A stretch of 64,000 nt of DNA, taken from the NCBI GenBank assembly GCA_032871835.1, contig CM065297.1:87007052-87071051 (forward strand), written 5' to 3'. The notes beneath the pieces are model-generated. The model was not told the origin of the DNA and ran no database searches. It worked only from the letters and a program-made list of their open reading frames with translations. The DNA is from Dipteronia dyeriana (Eukaryota > Streptophyta > Magnoliopsida > Sapindales > Sapindaceae). Within the stretch, counting starts at the first letter, position 1; every line of letters starts with the position of its first letter. Made by a program: the position numbers and the translations under genes. Of this stretch, positions 43,573-55,370 are shown piece after piece.

Positions 43573-45180
43573 ATGGCAGGAAGCAAAAGCAATTCTAGGG
43601 ATATTAAAAAATCTCCAGACAATTTCCATGTTGGCAGTACCTCGCGGGACCTCACCGTAACAACGGAGAACCAATCTATATTCCTAGCAGGGATCCAGCA
43701 AGTTCCTCCAACCAGTTGAGACCTAACACAGCACTTCTGAGAGGCGTTGCAACAATTGATGGCGGATGCAGCAAAGGAAGGAGTTGATCTACTGGCTACA
43801 GAAGAAAAAACTCCTAACCTCCCACATGTGAGGCTTCGTTCGGTTGTAATAGATCCAGAAATAAATACACTAGGAGTCGGAAGGAACCCTATTCCAATCA
43901 ATCAGGCTGGACGTGAAACACATGAAGAGGAATGACCACACTAGAGGCAGAACCAGAATCAGACAGCCCGTGCTAGACACCGTAAACATGACCGACACTG
44001 GGATCAGTCGTCATCAGAAGACAGCATTGGGCACTATCGCAAGCGTCATCGCGAAATCATACGTGAAACTCGGCATCAAAGTGAAGAGCCAGAAAAAGGA
44101 ATGACAATCACCCAACGGTTCGACCATCGGGGAAGTTCAGTGAGAGGTAGAGACGCCGAAATCCAAAGACTAACTCGAGAAGTCGAGAACAACAGACGAC
44201 AAATGGACGCACTGGTCAGACGTTATGGGTATAATGATTTATCTAATGACAATTCTGACAATCAATTCACCAGGAAATCTTGCGGACCTCATTCCCAGCA
44301 AGGTTTAGGATGCCACACGTGAAGCAGTTTAAGAATGATACATTTCCAAAGGAGAACGTGAGATGCTATAAAAGTGCCATGGCTCAGTATGCCCACAGTG
44401 ATCCCTTACTATGTCTCAACTTTCCACAAACTCTGGGAGATATGGGTTCAAGGTGGTTCGGGAGATTGCCCCCAACAAGCATCAGAAATTTCAGTGAACT
44501 GAGCAGGGGTTTTTCAAGGCAATGAAATTTCTGAGTAATGTTCAAAGGAAAAAGGCAGTGGCTCACCTTGCTCAAATAATGCAAGGGAAAGATGAGTCAC
44601 TGAAGAAATACCTGGGGAGATTCAGCCAAACGGTATCAGAAATTGGCAGTGCAAACAATGAAGCAATAATCACTGCATTCATTAACAACCTGTAGAATGG
44701 ACGACTATCTTTTGATTTAAGAAGAGCCTGACTGACCAGATATGCAGACATGATGAATATAGCGGGATGATATGCACTGGCCGAGGAAGAAGAGTTAGCC
44801 ACGGGAGGATGCTACATGCATGGGGGAAAACCCAAACAGAAGGACACCAAGTCCAAGGTACAGAACCAGAAAGAAAAATAGAAAGGAAACGGTAAAAAAA
44901 AGAGCAAGGATGGGGGTAATGGCCGTAATGTCGAGCAGACCACAGAAAAATACCGAGGAAGATACACCAATTACACCCCTCCTCAGAAAAAGCATGAGGA
45001 AATCCTAGCCATTTTAGAGGAAAAGAATATGATACAAGAACCACGACGACAGTCTTAGTTCGCCAGGCGAGATATAACTAAATATTGCAGATTCCATAAA
45101 GAAACCGGTCATGAGATTTCCAAGTGTTACCAGCTAAGAGATTACATAGAAACCCTCATTCGGGAAGGGCATCTATAAAA
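43573..45180 (+). pseudogene. T1 Gag
   Basis: It starts at ATG 43573 (MAGSKSNS), 44 bases after the primer site. Landmarks are an Arg-rich middle (43900-44220), the capsid segment YAHSDPLLCLNFPQTLGDM (about 44385-44445), then HLAQIMQGKDESLKKYLGRF and a Lys-rich linker. YTNYTPPQKKHEEILAILEE follows, and the zinc motif CRFHKETGHEISKC lies at about 45090-45130. Stops (for example at 43718, 44693 and 44878) and shifts divide it into short frames. It is homologous to N1's Gag along its length. Confidence 0.88.
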
Positions 45181-46083
45181 CGTAATCTTGAAAAAGGATG
45201 AGAAGCCAGAAACAAAGAAAAAAGTCAGGGCCGATCACAGCTCTGGTCGAAATCAAAGTGCCAGTCCATAGGCCAATGAAGTAATACATACTATCTTTGG
45301 AGGACCATCTACTGGGAGAAGTAACCGAGAACGAACACAAGAAATCAGAGAAGCAGTAGAAGCAAGGAATAACTTTGACGTGAACTCGGTCGAGCCAGAC
45401 CCGAAAAGGGTTAAGGAAGGATGGGACCCAATAACATTCACAGAAGCAGATTCCCATGGAGTTGGTGTTCGGCCAAATGATGCCTTAGTCATAAATGCTC
45501 GGATCGGTCACCGGGAAGTCAGGAGGATCTTGATAGATAATGGAAGTTCGGCTGACGTTTTCAATGTAACCGTCTATGATCAACTGAGGTTGGACCGAAA
45601 TGATCTATAGCTTTTCCATACCCCACTCAGAGGATTCGGAGGAATTGAGGTCAGATCACTCGGGACGGTAAAATTACCTATGACAATTGGAGTGGCACCT
45701 TGCCAGAGAACTGTATTGCTTGACTTCGTGGTAGTAAACTTGGACAATTGGCCATATAATGCATTGTTAGGACGACCATTCCTGAATAAAACTAAAGCTG
45801 TGACAGCCACTTATGCATTAATGATTAAGTTTCCGACAGAACAAGGGGTCGGGGTAATCAAAGGATCCCAAGAGATGGCCCGAATAGCAAACCTGTCAGT
45901 ATACAAAGACAAGAATGATGGCGAAACAGGTATGCACAATAATGCAGCTGAATCAAAACAAAGAGTCCATGTCATTTGAATTCGATCCAAGAGAGGAGTC
46001 AAATGAGTCCAAAACCGAGCCAGTTGAAGAGATTATCTTAAAATAAGATGAACCAGACAAAAAGATCAGAATCGGGGCAAACT
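45181..46083 (+). pseudogene. T1 protease region
   Basis: A retroviral-type aspartic protease. The active site is ILIDNGSSADVFNVTVYDQL (about 45528-45585), with the DNGSS form common in Tat elements. The hydrophobic block YNALLGRPFLNKTKAV (about 45755-45800) is the C-terminal signature. A stop at 45607 splits the two. Upstream, FGGPSTGRSNRERTQ and DPITFTEADSHGV are the linker seen in this lineage. Confidence 0.85.
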
Positions 46084-47440
46084 TGTAAGGGGAAGTCAAA
46101 CAAAGCCTCGTTGATCTACTCAAAAAATACAGGGATGTGTTCGCTTGGAGTCATAAAGACATGGTGGGGATAGATGCCCGAATAATATCCCACCATCTCA
46201 CAGTAGACCCGAATATAAAACCGGTGATACAAAAGAGAAGATCATTCAATCTCGAGATAAGCCAGGCAATCAAACAGGAAGTAGAGAAGCTACTCGTTGT
46301 AGGATCGATTAGAGAGGTCAATTACCCTCAATGGGTAGCTAATGTAGTCCTCGTCCAAAAGAAGAATGGGCAATGGAGGATGTGAATAGATTTTACAGAT
46401 CTGAACAAGGCGTGCCCAAAAGATAGTTTCCCTCTTCCGAGGATAGATCAGTTGGTGGATGCAACATCAGGCCACGAATTGCTCAGTTTCATGGATGCTT
46501 ACTCGTGGTATAACCAGATCAAGATAAACAAAGCTGACAAAGAAAAAATATCATTCACAATTGATCAGGGTTTATACTGCTATACAGTGATGCCTTTCGA
46601 ATTGAAAAACGCAGGAGCAACCTATCAAAGGTTGGTCAACAAAATCTTTTCAAGGTAAATAGGAAGGAACATGGAAGTATACATTGATGACATGCTGACC
46701 AAGAGCATCACAGCAGACAAACATACTTCAGATCTGTAAGAGACATTTGATGTCTTAAGGAGATACCAGATAAAGCTAAATTCGATCAAGTGTTTATTCG
46801 AAGTTCCTTCAGGAAGATTCCAAGGTTTTCAAGTTCACCAAAGAGGAATCGAAGTCAACCTCGAGAAGATCCAGGCCTTATAGAAAATGACTTTACCAAA
46901 GACACTCAAAGAGGTACAGCACCTAACAAGATGCTTAGCTTCCTTAGGTAGATTCATCTCAAAAGCAACAGACAGATGCTCACCTTTTTTTAAAGTAATC
47001 AAAAAAGGAAAAGGACTCGAATGGAATGAAGAGCGTGAACAGGCTTTTCTGAAAATCAAGGAATACCTAGGGCAGGCACCCATCCTCTCAAAACCACGGA
47101 TGGGAGAGATACTTCAGTTATATTTATCAATCACAGAACTAGCAACAAGCTCAGCCCTAGTTAGAACAGAAGATGGAGTACAGAAGCCGGTGTACTACAC
47201 CAACAAGGCACTTCCACCAGCCGAAACCAGGTATTCACAGGTAGAGAAAATTTCCCTAGCATTGGTTTCTACGGCAAGGAAGCTAAGGCCATATTTTTAA
47301 GCCCATACAATCCAGGTTCTCACCGACTGCCCATTAAAGCAAATTCTACAGAAGCCAAAAATTTCAGGAAGACTGACTAAATAGGCTATCGAGCTAAGTG
47401 AATTTGACATCCACTATGTCCCCAGGACATCCCTCAAATG
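46084..47440 (+). pseudogene. T1 reverse transcriptase and first RNase H
   Basis: RT copies the element RNA. The motifs in order are DVFAWSHKDMVGIDARIISH, PQWVANVVLVQKKNGQWRM, DLNKACPKDSFPLPRID, SFMDAYSWYNQI (first catalytic Asp), and the catalytic box VYIDDMLTKS (about 46678-46707), which is intact. Then come LTRCLASLGRFISKATDR and the RNase H segment PVYYTNKALPPAETRYSQVE. In-frame stops occur at 46384, 46657, 46738, 46880 and 47300. Order and spacing are normal for gypsy elements. Confidence 0.9.
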
Positions 47441-48103
47441 GCAAGCAATGGCAGATTTTATAGCAGAGTTCACAGAGCCAAACCTGGAAGCAAAAAGAAT
47501 GTTGAGCAAAAAGCTCCCATGAAATTGTATGTAGATGGCTCTTCAAACACTCATGGCAGCGGGGCAGGGATCGTAGTATACACTCTAGAAGGAGATGATG
47601 TTGAATGTGCCATGAGGTTTGATTTCAAAGCAACCAACAATCAAGCCGAGTACGAGGCGCTTCTAGCTGGACTCAGAGTCTGTATAGCTCTCGGGGCGGA
47701 TGAAGTTGAGATATTCAGCGATTCACAGGTAGTTGTCAACCAAGTCTTGGACGAGTACCAAGCCAAGGATGAAGGCATGATAGCCTACCGTGACATTGCA
47801 AAACAGCTCTTCCTGAAATTCAAGGAATACAAGATGGCCCAGATCCCCATGGAAGAGAATGAAAAGGCAGACGTATTGTCCAAATTAGCGTCAGCAACAA
47901 CCATAATCAGACCAAAGACTATTCCGGTTGCGTATCTCCTCAGACCAAGCACAGATGAACAGAAAAACTTAGAAATTTTAGAAATCGAAACACCGCCTGA
48001 CGGTTGGATGACTCAGTTGAAAAGGTTCTTTGAAGAAGGCGTGCTTCGGAAGATCCCTTGCAAGCAAAACGTATCAGGTATAGATCAACAAGATACACAT
48101 TGA
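47438..48103 (+). pseudogene. T1 second RNase H (archaeal-like, aRNH)
   Basis: A 221-residue open frame. The four acidic catalytic positions are all visible: KLYVDGSSNTHGSGAGIVVY, NNQAEYEALLAGLRVC, EVEIFSDSQVVVNQV and NEKADVLSKLAS. A separate RNase H after the first one is a hallmark of the Tat lineage. It is the least damaged domain in T1. The ATG used here lies inside the polyprotein and was not a natural start. The tail (PPDGWMTQLKRFFEEGVL) leads to integrase. Confidence 0.9.
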
Positions 48104-49241
48104 TTGGAGGAGAACTATACAGAATAGGGTATTCCCGAACACTCCAAATGTGTGTATCAGAGGAGGATGCATACCGGATATTATAGGAAGTCCACGGAGG
48201 GGTTTATGGAAACCACACTGGGGGTAAAAGTTTGGCACATAAGGTACTCAGGCAAGGCTATTATTGGCCTACTCTGTTCTCAGACGCACAACAATGTTCG
48301 GAAAGTTGCAATACTTGCCAAAGGATTGCTAACGACATCCGACAACCCCTTAAGCAACTTAGAAACCTCGCATCCCCATGGCCATTTTCCATGATGGGTT
48401 TAGATTTAATCGGTCCAATGCCAGCCGGGACAGGGGGTGGAGCGAAGCATGCCATAGTAGCCGTTGACTATTTCACGAAGTGGGTAGAAGCTGAAGTTAA
48501 TGCATATCACGGAAGCAAACACCATAAATTTCGTGAAAAAGAATATACTTTATAGGTTTGGAGTTCCAAGCACTATACTCACTGACAATGGCACTCATTT
48601 CGACAACCTGAAATTCAGACAACTGTGCAAAGAGTACCAGATTGCCAATTATTATGCCACACCTGCCCACCCTCAAACAAATGGGCAGGTGGAAGCAGTG
48701 AACAAAATCATCAAGCACACAATCAAAGCAAAGCTAGATGCCAAGAAAGGAAGCTGGGTTGAAAAGCTTCCCGAAGTATTATGGGCATATCGAACGACAA
48801 CAAGAGCATCAACAGAAGAGACTCCATTCACTTTGGCGTTTGGAACAGAAGTTGTTATCCCTATAGAAAAATTGTATACGTCACCTCGAGTCAGGCTATA
48901 TGATGAAGATCAGAATGTTGATATGCTATTACAAAGTCTAGATGAGCTAGAAGAGAAAAAGGGAGAAATCCCGAATACGAAATATGGCATATCAGTAAAG
49001 AGTAGCTCGCCACTACAACTCTCACGTTCGGGTCAGAAAATTCCAGCTAGGAGATCTGGTACTCAGGAAGGTGTCATTGAACACAAAAAATAAAGTTGTA
49101 GGTTCCTTGGCAGACAAATGGGAAGGCCCGTACAAAATCGAAAGAATAGCTGGCCATGGAGCATATTGGATTGCACGACCCAATAGAGGGGTTTTACCCC
49201 GACCATGTAATGCCCAATATCTGAAGATTTTCTATCCTTAA
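48104..49241 (+). pseudogene. T1 integrase
   Basis: The zinc-binding region (VHGGVYGNHTGG, SCNTCQRIAND) is followed by the core. The first Asp is in MMGLDLIGPMPAG and VDYFTKWVEAE, the second in TILTDNGTHFDN. The Glu is in HPQTNGQVEAVNKIIK, so the DD35E triad is present. AYRTTTRASTEETPF and the C-terminal ADKWEGPYKIERIAGHGAYW close the domain, ending at 49241 (KIFYP). Breaks occur near 48160, 48510-48540 and 49000-49090. Confidence 0.9.
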
Positions 49242-50100
49242 ATTATTTTTTGTTCTTTTTTCTAGTCAGGGCAATTAGTTAGGATAAATTTTAGCTGTGG
49301 AATTTAAAACTTTATTGATTTTGCAATTATGATAAAAAATCAAACTCGGGATTTCCAAAAGAAAGCATATGATAATAAAAACATATGGAAGGCAAGCATG
49401 ACAATAAGAGACCATTAAATCTCGAATGGGCGGAGAAGCTCGAAGGGGCATGCCAGCAGAGCAAAGTCAAAAGACCTTTGTAAAAAGGTAAACCTGATGC
49501 ACCAGCTCGGGACGCTATCGGGAAAAATTCCGTTGAAATGCGTAGCTGTGTTAAGCAATTCAAAAAGCTTAACGATTCGGCAAACCCTTGCACATAAAAA
49601 CTGGGGAGACGTCCTCGGTAATGCGTAAAGACTCGAACATATGATTATGGTGAGCCATGATGTAATGTTCGGGTAGCAACCGTGTATGAAGCGCAAGTTT
49701 AAACCTACTTGTCTGTTTTAAGATGACACGGTTAATAATACTAGCTAGTTTAATAAGATACTTGGCATTAAAATTATTTGGGTAACAACCAGTTTAATAA
49801 AATACTTGGTGAAGTTACCCGAACATCAGAGTTAGCCAGTTTAATAAGATACTTGGCGGTTAAAACTATTCGGAAAACAACCGGTTTAATAAGATACTCG
49901 GTGAAGTTACCAGAATATTAGAGTTTAATAACATACTCGACAATAGTCAATAAATTTCTTTAGCAATGAAAACAGATCAAGACCATTCAGCTCAGAAAAG
50001 ATAAACTTGGGATTTTATTAATCTCTCCAAAGAATTATTTACAAAGAATTACAAATTTCTACAAATCTACAAAAAGAATTACAAAGAATTTTTTACAAAT
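49242..50100 (+). other. T1 region between integrase and antisense ORF
   Basis: Non-coding. It contains a dimeric tandem repeat (49747-49945) and an A-rich stretch of ATTACAAA units (50038-50110). Open frames here do not resemble known proteins. Confidence 0.6.
49747..49945 (+). repeat. ~91-bp dimeric tandem repeat in T1
   Basis: AGTTTAATAAGATACTTGG recurs at 49747, 49791, 49838, 49883 and 49922. Alternate units are more alike (TTGGCATTAAAA/TTGGCGGTTAAAA against TTGGTGAAGTTACC), giving a two-unit period of about 91. Confidence 0.85.
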
Positions 50101-50965
50101 TCTACAAAAATCAAGGCTGTGAGGATTTCGAGCCCTTGCCAATACTCGGGTCAGACACCATCTCGTACTCGCGGAGCAGACTTTCCTTAGAAGGCCAAGC
50201 AATTGTGTCGACTGAGTCATCCATCCATTGGATGTAATCCTCTCCTAGAATCGACCTGACATCAGGCTCCACACCCTCCACAACTGACTCTTGACTGGCG
50301 TAGAAGGTCGAGAGGGAGTGTTCGGATGGAATCTCTAAATGCATAGGATGAGGATCTTTACCTCGGCTACGGCAGTAAGCTCTCAATACCTTCATCTGAG
50401 TCTGAAGAGACTCCAAAGACCGATCCACATGATGTTTGATTGACAGTTCCCAATTGATTTGGGCCTTCTCAGTTACCCGATTCTTGACTTTAAAGAACTC
50501 GCCAGCTGAAACCAGCCCTCGTTGAAACTCGAGAAGGAGAAGAGCATCATAGGCAGGGGATCTTTTGAAATGACCCACCCTTTGTACTTTAAGTTTCAGC
50601 CTGGCCTCTCGGGATAAGGATTCGACTGTCAACACTTGGCGCTATAGATCTTCAATTTTCTGCGCATATGCCGACTTAGACTACTCCGCTTCCTGCTCGG
50701 CCTTGAGCATTGATTCTTGAGCAGAAGATAATAAGTTCTGAAGTTATGTTGCTTTCTCTTCTGCCGAAAAAGCCCTCTCCTCGACCTCTATCTGCTTTGC
50801 CAGATAGTGGTCGGTAAAAACTTTTACAGAACCAACCTCCTGTTGATAAGCCGTTTCGACCCGAGCACGCCGATCCTCACTTTCCTTTAGTTGAGCTTCC
50901 AAACGCCTTATTCGATCAGCTTGATGTTGCTGCGTCTGAACTAGCTCAGCGAATTCGGCCACTAT

Positions 50966-51039
50966 CTAAAAAAGAGGTTTAATTAAAAATCTAAAAATCG
51001 GGCAAACAAACAAAACAATTAAAGAAAAGGGTAACTTAC
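50966..51039 (-). other. Candidate intron in T1 antisense gene
   Basis: On the minus strand, donor CTTAT|GTAAGTTAC (51039) and acceptor CTTTTTTAG|ATAGTGG (50966) bound 74 bp. Splicing joins NFFNGASY to IVAEFAELVQTQQ. Confidence 0.65.
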
Positions 51040-51801
51040 ATAAGATGCACCGTTAAAAAAATTCTGAAGACAATCAGTCAGAGAGCCATCTCGAAAGAAG
51101 CTCCAACGGTCGTCTCCGATAAAAGCCCGTCCATATAACATCTCCCGTAGCATATCCTGGGAAGAAGGATATGAAGAAACCCCCGAGGATTCAGCCCCTA
51201 GATTTCCAACCTCGGGGGGTAGGGAAACCCTTGTTCGGCTCTGAAGCTGCCACATCCGTTGACGCTCCAGCATCAACGCTCGGGGGAATCTTATCCACAG
51301 CATCTTCATCGCTGGAGTCAATGAATGAGACCACCCGAGGGACCTTAAGTGGGCAAGTTGGGGTGCTGACTGCTTTTCGCTTCTCACCCCGAGAACGGTG
51401 GAAGCTCAGATCAGCTGCTGGATCTTCCTGAGTATCATCCCGGAAGGACTCAAATAATTCAGGATCCACAGGTACTTGTCCCACAGAAGTATTACCTCCA
51501 TCACTAGCCTCTGACCATTTGACAGGCTTATCACCAGGACTCTCGCTTTGCCTTTCCCCGTTATTAGGCGGATGGGCATGATCCGTTAGGCCACTCAGAC
51601 CACTAGACTCCTCTGTGGTCTGTTGAACGATGTCCTCGGAGACATATTTGGGAACTTGCTCTTCGACCGTGTCAGTTTCCTCGTTAGCTTCAGATGGAGC
51701 AATACCTTCATTGCTCTAACGAGAAGCCTCTTTCTTGCTCGCTTGAAGAATTGACTTCACTTGACAAGCCTGAAGAACGCAGATGACGTCCGTATGGTAC
51801 A

Positions 51802-51886
51802 CTTAGAAGAAAAGAGGAACCGCGTCAGAAAATAAAAAGCAGAAAATAATAACAATGGAAAGGAAAAGGTTGTGAAAATCACTTAC
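51802..51886 (-). other. Second candidate intron in T1 antisense gene
   Basis: On the minus strand, donor GCGGT|GTAAGTGA (51886) and acceptor TTCTTCTAAG|TGTACC (51802) bound 85 bp, with a pyrimidine-rich tract before the acceptor. Splicing leads into TDVICVLQACQVKSILQ. Confidence 0.55.
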
Positions 51887-52680
51887 ACCGCCTGCGATAG
51901 CCTGAAATCTGTTGGAAGAAGCCGAGCTCAATCATCTTCATCTCAATAAAAAGATAATTCTTGCTCCTCTTTTCCAAAGTACGGACTGCCGCCCGAGCAA
52001 GTCTGGTCAGCTCCGCATCACTGTACTCGATTTTCTTCTTGTTCCAAATCTTGGGGGAACAGAAGAAACGGGGGACCTTCAACATCGTCTGAGTACCCCC
52101 AGCTGAAACAGAAACTTCAAGCTCGAGACTCTCTCCGATGAAAAACCAACTGTTCTTCCATAACTTGTTGGACGTAGGAAATCCCCATATAAAACCCTTT
52201 TTTTAAGGTCATCAGAGATATCAGCTTCCCGACTCACTTTTGTTCCCTTAGGGACCCAGTAATCTGGCGAGTTAGACATAAGGAAGTAAGTCCCCGACTT
52301 GCCCCATTGCCTCAGTGAAAAGAAGTGCCTGATTTCATCCGGCTGTACATGTTCCACATGCACATCAAAATTTTGTAGTTATTCGTGGCCAGCTGAGCCG
52401 GAGCAATCCCTGCTTCAGCCAAAAACCAAGCAATTAATGGCTGGAAGGGAAGTGTGACGCCGCAGCAGAGTATGGATCCGTAAATCGCCACTATACCCAG
52501 GGGAGGATTCCATGCTGCTCTATCACCCGTTGGAACCAAAGTGACCGAATTTGGCAGATCGAATTGGGAACGATACTTTGATATTTCATCTGCCCCGACT
52601 ACTTTCGGCTCGGTATCAAAACTACTCGGGTGAGTAGCAGAGAAAGAAAGGCGAGAGATCTTGGATGCCTCTTCAACGTC

Positions 52681-52735
52681 GTTCTCATTAACAGTCTGTT
52701 CTCATTAACATTCTGTTCTCATTAACATTCTGTTC
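52681..52735. repeat. 17-bp triplication
   Basis: GTTCTCATTAACATTCT or variant at 52681, 52698 and 52715. It lies inside the antisense coding region and breaks its frame near the N-terminus. Confidence 0.9.
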
Positions 52736-53463
52736 CTGAATTTGAATATCGTTCGAGTTGTGCTTACGGACTTCACTTCTGCTTTGATGTTTCCTCATCC
52801 TTCGAATAGGTACCCTGTGATTAGAAACGTTAGTGTCAGAACTAGATGAAGAACTGGATACAGGACTAAAAGTGACGTCAGGGTGAAGCCTAGAAACATC
52901 AACTTCTAAAAATGGAGGTTCATCAGTAGGGATTTCCCCCAATAATCTTCTAATGCAGGAAACCAACTGAAAATCCCCGCGTTCTAATGCATCAAGAGCA
53001 ATGTTAAAAAGATGATGACGGGAAGACGGCTCTATTAAAACTAACCTTGAATTAAGTTTGATGCAAGATCTTCAACGGAGAATCGCGACCTTCTGCGTAA
53101 AGAAATCTGGGTTAAGAAATTTTTCTTCTGGAAATCGTTGAGAATAAACCAAAGTTGTCTCTCAGCGAAGAATTTAAAGAAATAAAAACATAAAACCCTA
53201 GAATCTCAAAGGCGGGAAAGAAACAATGATGAGGATTGATGACGTAGGCGACTCACATGGAATTGCGTAAGTCGTTTCTCATAAATAATATCGAAAAACG
53301 AAGAGGTAAAAGACACGTGTCAAAGAGAGAACTAGCTTTCACCGTCAGAACTTCAAAACGTCACCGTCATTAAAGATTTCACGTTACTCGGGTACTGAAA
53401 AGATATTGAAAACTAATTAAAATACTTTTGCCCGTAAGAAACCTTGTTCAGCAAAAATATTTT

Positions 53464-53473
53464 AAGGGGGTAT
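53464..53473 (+). other. T1 polypurine tract
   Basis: AAGGGGGTAT directly before the TGTCATATG of the 3' LTR, the plus-strand primer position. Confidence 0.85.
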
Positions 53474-54349
53474 TGTCATATGTGAATTTTATCGGATGAA
53501 CACGTCATCTTCAAAAAGGATAAATTGACCGGTGGACATCTGAATAAGCATTCAGAAAATATCCTACAAGACAACACCAGAGAATAGAAAACTCGAGTAA
53601 GAAAATGTTGAACCAAACCTACTCAGGATTAACTACATACTACTCGAGATCAGATAAATTACACTCGGGGCTGATTAAATGACATTTTTACTCCGGAACA
53701 AAAGGCGCTACTCGGGACCAGCAGGTATTACTCTGACTCGAGACAAACATGATGAAAATCAAATAAAGGCTCCAGTACAAAGCTCACGTGGATCAAGTCA
53801 TTAGGATGCACGGAGATATCCATATGAAGAAAGGGAATCCTAATAAAAATATAATATTAAACAGGAAAGGTTCCCAATCTGGCTGTAACTTTACTTCTTC
53901 AAAATGACTGCACTTATAAGGAAATAAGTCCTAATTGGACTATGTTGCTAGAATCCCATTCACTCTCAATACAAGACTCCAAAATAGGAAAGACAATCAG
54001 CTTCAAGCAAGTACATAATTGTAATTAAATACAAAGATCTATTAGTTGTACAAAGCAGATTAGGGTTCTATAAACATATAAATAGACCCGTAATCTCAAA
54101 AAAAAAGATACGGCAGCATTCATAGAAAAAATACAGAGAGAATAAAGAGATATCGAGAGCTTGTAAACAACATATTTTCATAGTGGATTTTGGCTTGGTT
54201 GATCATTCAACCACTCGTGGACGTTTCTCCGGTCATCGGAGTTTTACCACGTAAAAAACTTACGTTTGTTTATTTTCTCCTTCTCTTTCTCTTTAGAATC
54301 ACGGCCAAAATCCAATCCTTGTTGGCATATCCAAAATCAAACGTCAACA
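53474..54349 (+). mobile_element. T1 3' LTR
   Basis: TGTCATATGTG..CGTCAACA, 876 bp, followed by CATAG. It aligns fully with 42649-43527. Confidence 0.92.
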
Positions 54350-55370
54350 CATAGCAATATCTCTCACTTGTTAGACACTGAATCAACAGAACCTAATCAT
54401 AAAAGATTAAAATTATCAAAAGATGAAACATACCTATGGCATTTGCGCCTAGGTTATAGTAACCCTGATAGGATTAAAAGATTGGTTATACACTGACCTC
54501 TAAGTGACTTAAAGGTTGATGATCTACCAACTTGTGAATCTCATTTGGAAGGTAAAATAACCAAAAGGTCGTTCACGACCAAAGGCACAAAAGCCACTGA
54601 ATGTTTAGGATTAGTACACACTAATGTATATGGTCATGTGAGCATTCAAGCTAGACGAAGATATGAGTACCTTATCACTTTCACGGATGATTACTCGAGA
54701 TTTAGCTGTGTATCTCATGAGGCATAAGTCGGATGCTTTTGACATGTTCAAAGCATTTAAAGCTGAAGTTGAAAATCAGCTAGAGAAACACATAAAAATC
54801 TTGAGGTCTGATCGTGGTGGAGATTGGAAAATATCTAACCAGTGGTTTTCAGCAATATCTTATTGGTAATGGAATAATTTCTCATTTTTCTACTTCAGAT
54901 ACACCTCAACAAATAAGGTGGCAAAAAGAAGAAATATAACTCTTTTGGACACGGTTATATCTATGTTGAGTTATTCAACACTTCCTAATTCTTTTTGAGG
55001 ACATGCTTTACAAACTGCTATGTACATTCTAAACGATGTACCTTCTAAGTGGGTTCCTAAAACACCGCATGAGTTGTGGACCGAACGAAAGCCTAGTTTA
55101 CAACATTTGAGGATACTTGGATGTCCTGTACACGTGTTAAAAGGAAAGACAAAAAAGATGGAATCCCGTTCAGAAAAATGCATATTTGTAGGGTATCCAA
55201 AAGGAACCAAAGGATATTATTTCTATCGTCCTTCAGATCTTAAAGTATTTGTTTCGACAAATGCTAAATTTCTGGAAAATGACTATATGAATAATTTTGT
55301 GCCTAAAAGTATAATTGTTCTGAATGAGCTTTCATGAGATACACTTCCACAAGAGGTTTCACAACCTAGC
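54350..55370 (+). pseudogene. C3 pre-integrase and integrase
   Basis: It continues from 42648 with SNISHLLDTE, then YLWHLRLGYSNPDRIKRLV (HHCC zinc region; CESHLEGKI has lost the second Cys). In the core, YLITFTDDYSRFS holds the first Asp and ILRSDRGGDW the second. The third position, Glu in the usual GVAERRN, reads Lys (KVAKRRNITLL, about 54915-54945), so the enzyme is inactive. HLRILGCPVHVLKGKTKKME and KCIFVGYPKGTKGYYFY close it. Frameshifts occur at about 54710 and 54860. Confidence 0.88.

Larger units (their letters stand above)
50111..52966 (-). pseudogene. T1 antisense ORF (plant gypsy-type transposon domain), spliced
   Basis: Minus strand, opposite to gag-pol. The N-terminus is Ser-rich (near 52870), and its first exon may start further right. 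Then comes the conserved segment SILCCGVTLPFQPLIAWFLA, AGIAPAQLATNNYKIL, WGKSGTYFLMSNSP and DYWVPKG (about 52480-52240). This resembles the plant family called 'putative gypsy type transposon' (Pfam PF04195). A nuclear-type basic patch (RSRGEKRKAVS, about 51400) and a coiled-coil tail (RIRRLEAQLKESEDRRARVE, about 50910-50850) follow. Two small introns with canonical ends fit at 51802-51886 and 50966-51039. A few stops and shifts exist. The function is unknown. Tat elements are known to carry such ORFs. Confidence 0.75.
42649..54349 (+). mobile_element. T1: Tat-type Ty3/gypsy retrotransposon, full length
   Basis: 11.7 kb, with LTRs of 879 and 876 bp (42649-43527; 53474-54349). The target duplication is TATAG/CATAG, one mismatch in five. 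The order is primer site, gag, protease, RT, RNase H, second RNase H, integrase, a long 3' region holding an antisense ORF, and the polypurine tract AAGGGGGTAT. A second RNase H plus an antisense ORF are marks of the Tat lineage. By eye the first 390 bases of the LTRs differ at about 28 positions. Many stops make it non-autonomous now. Confidence 0.92.
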
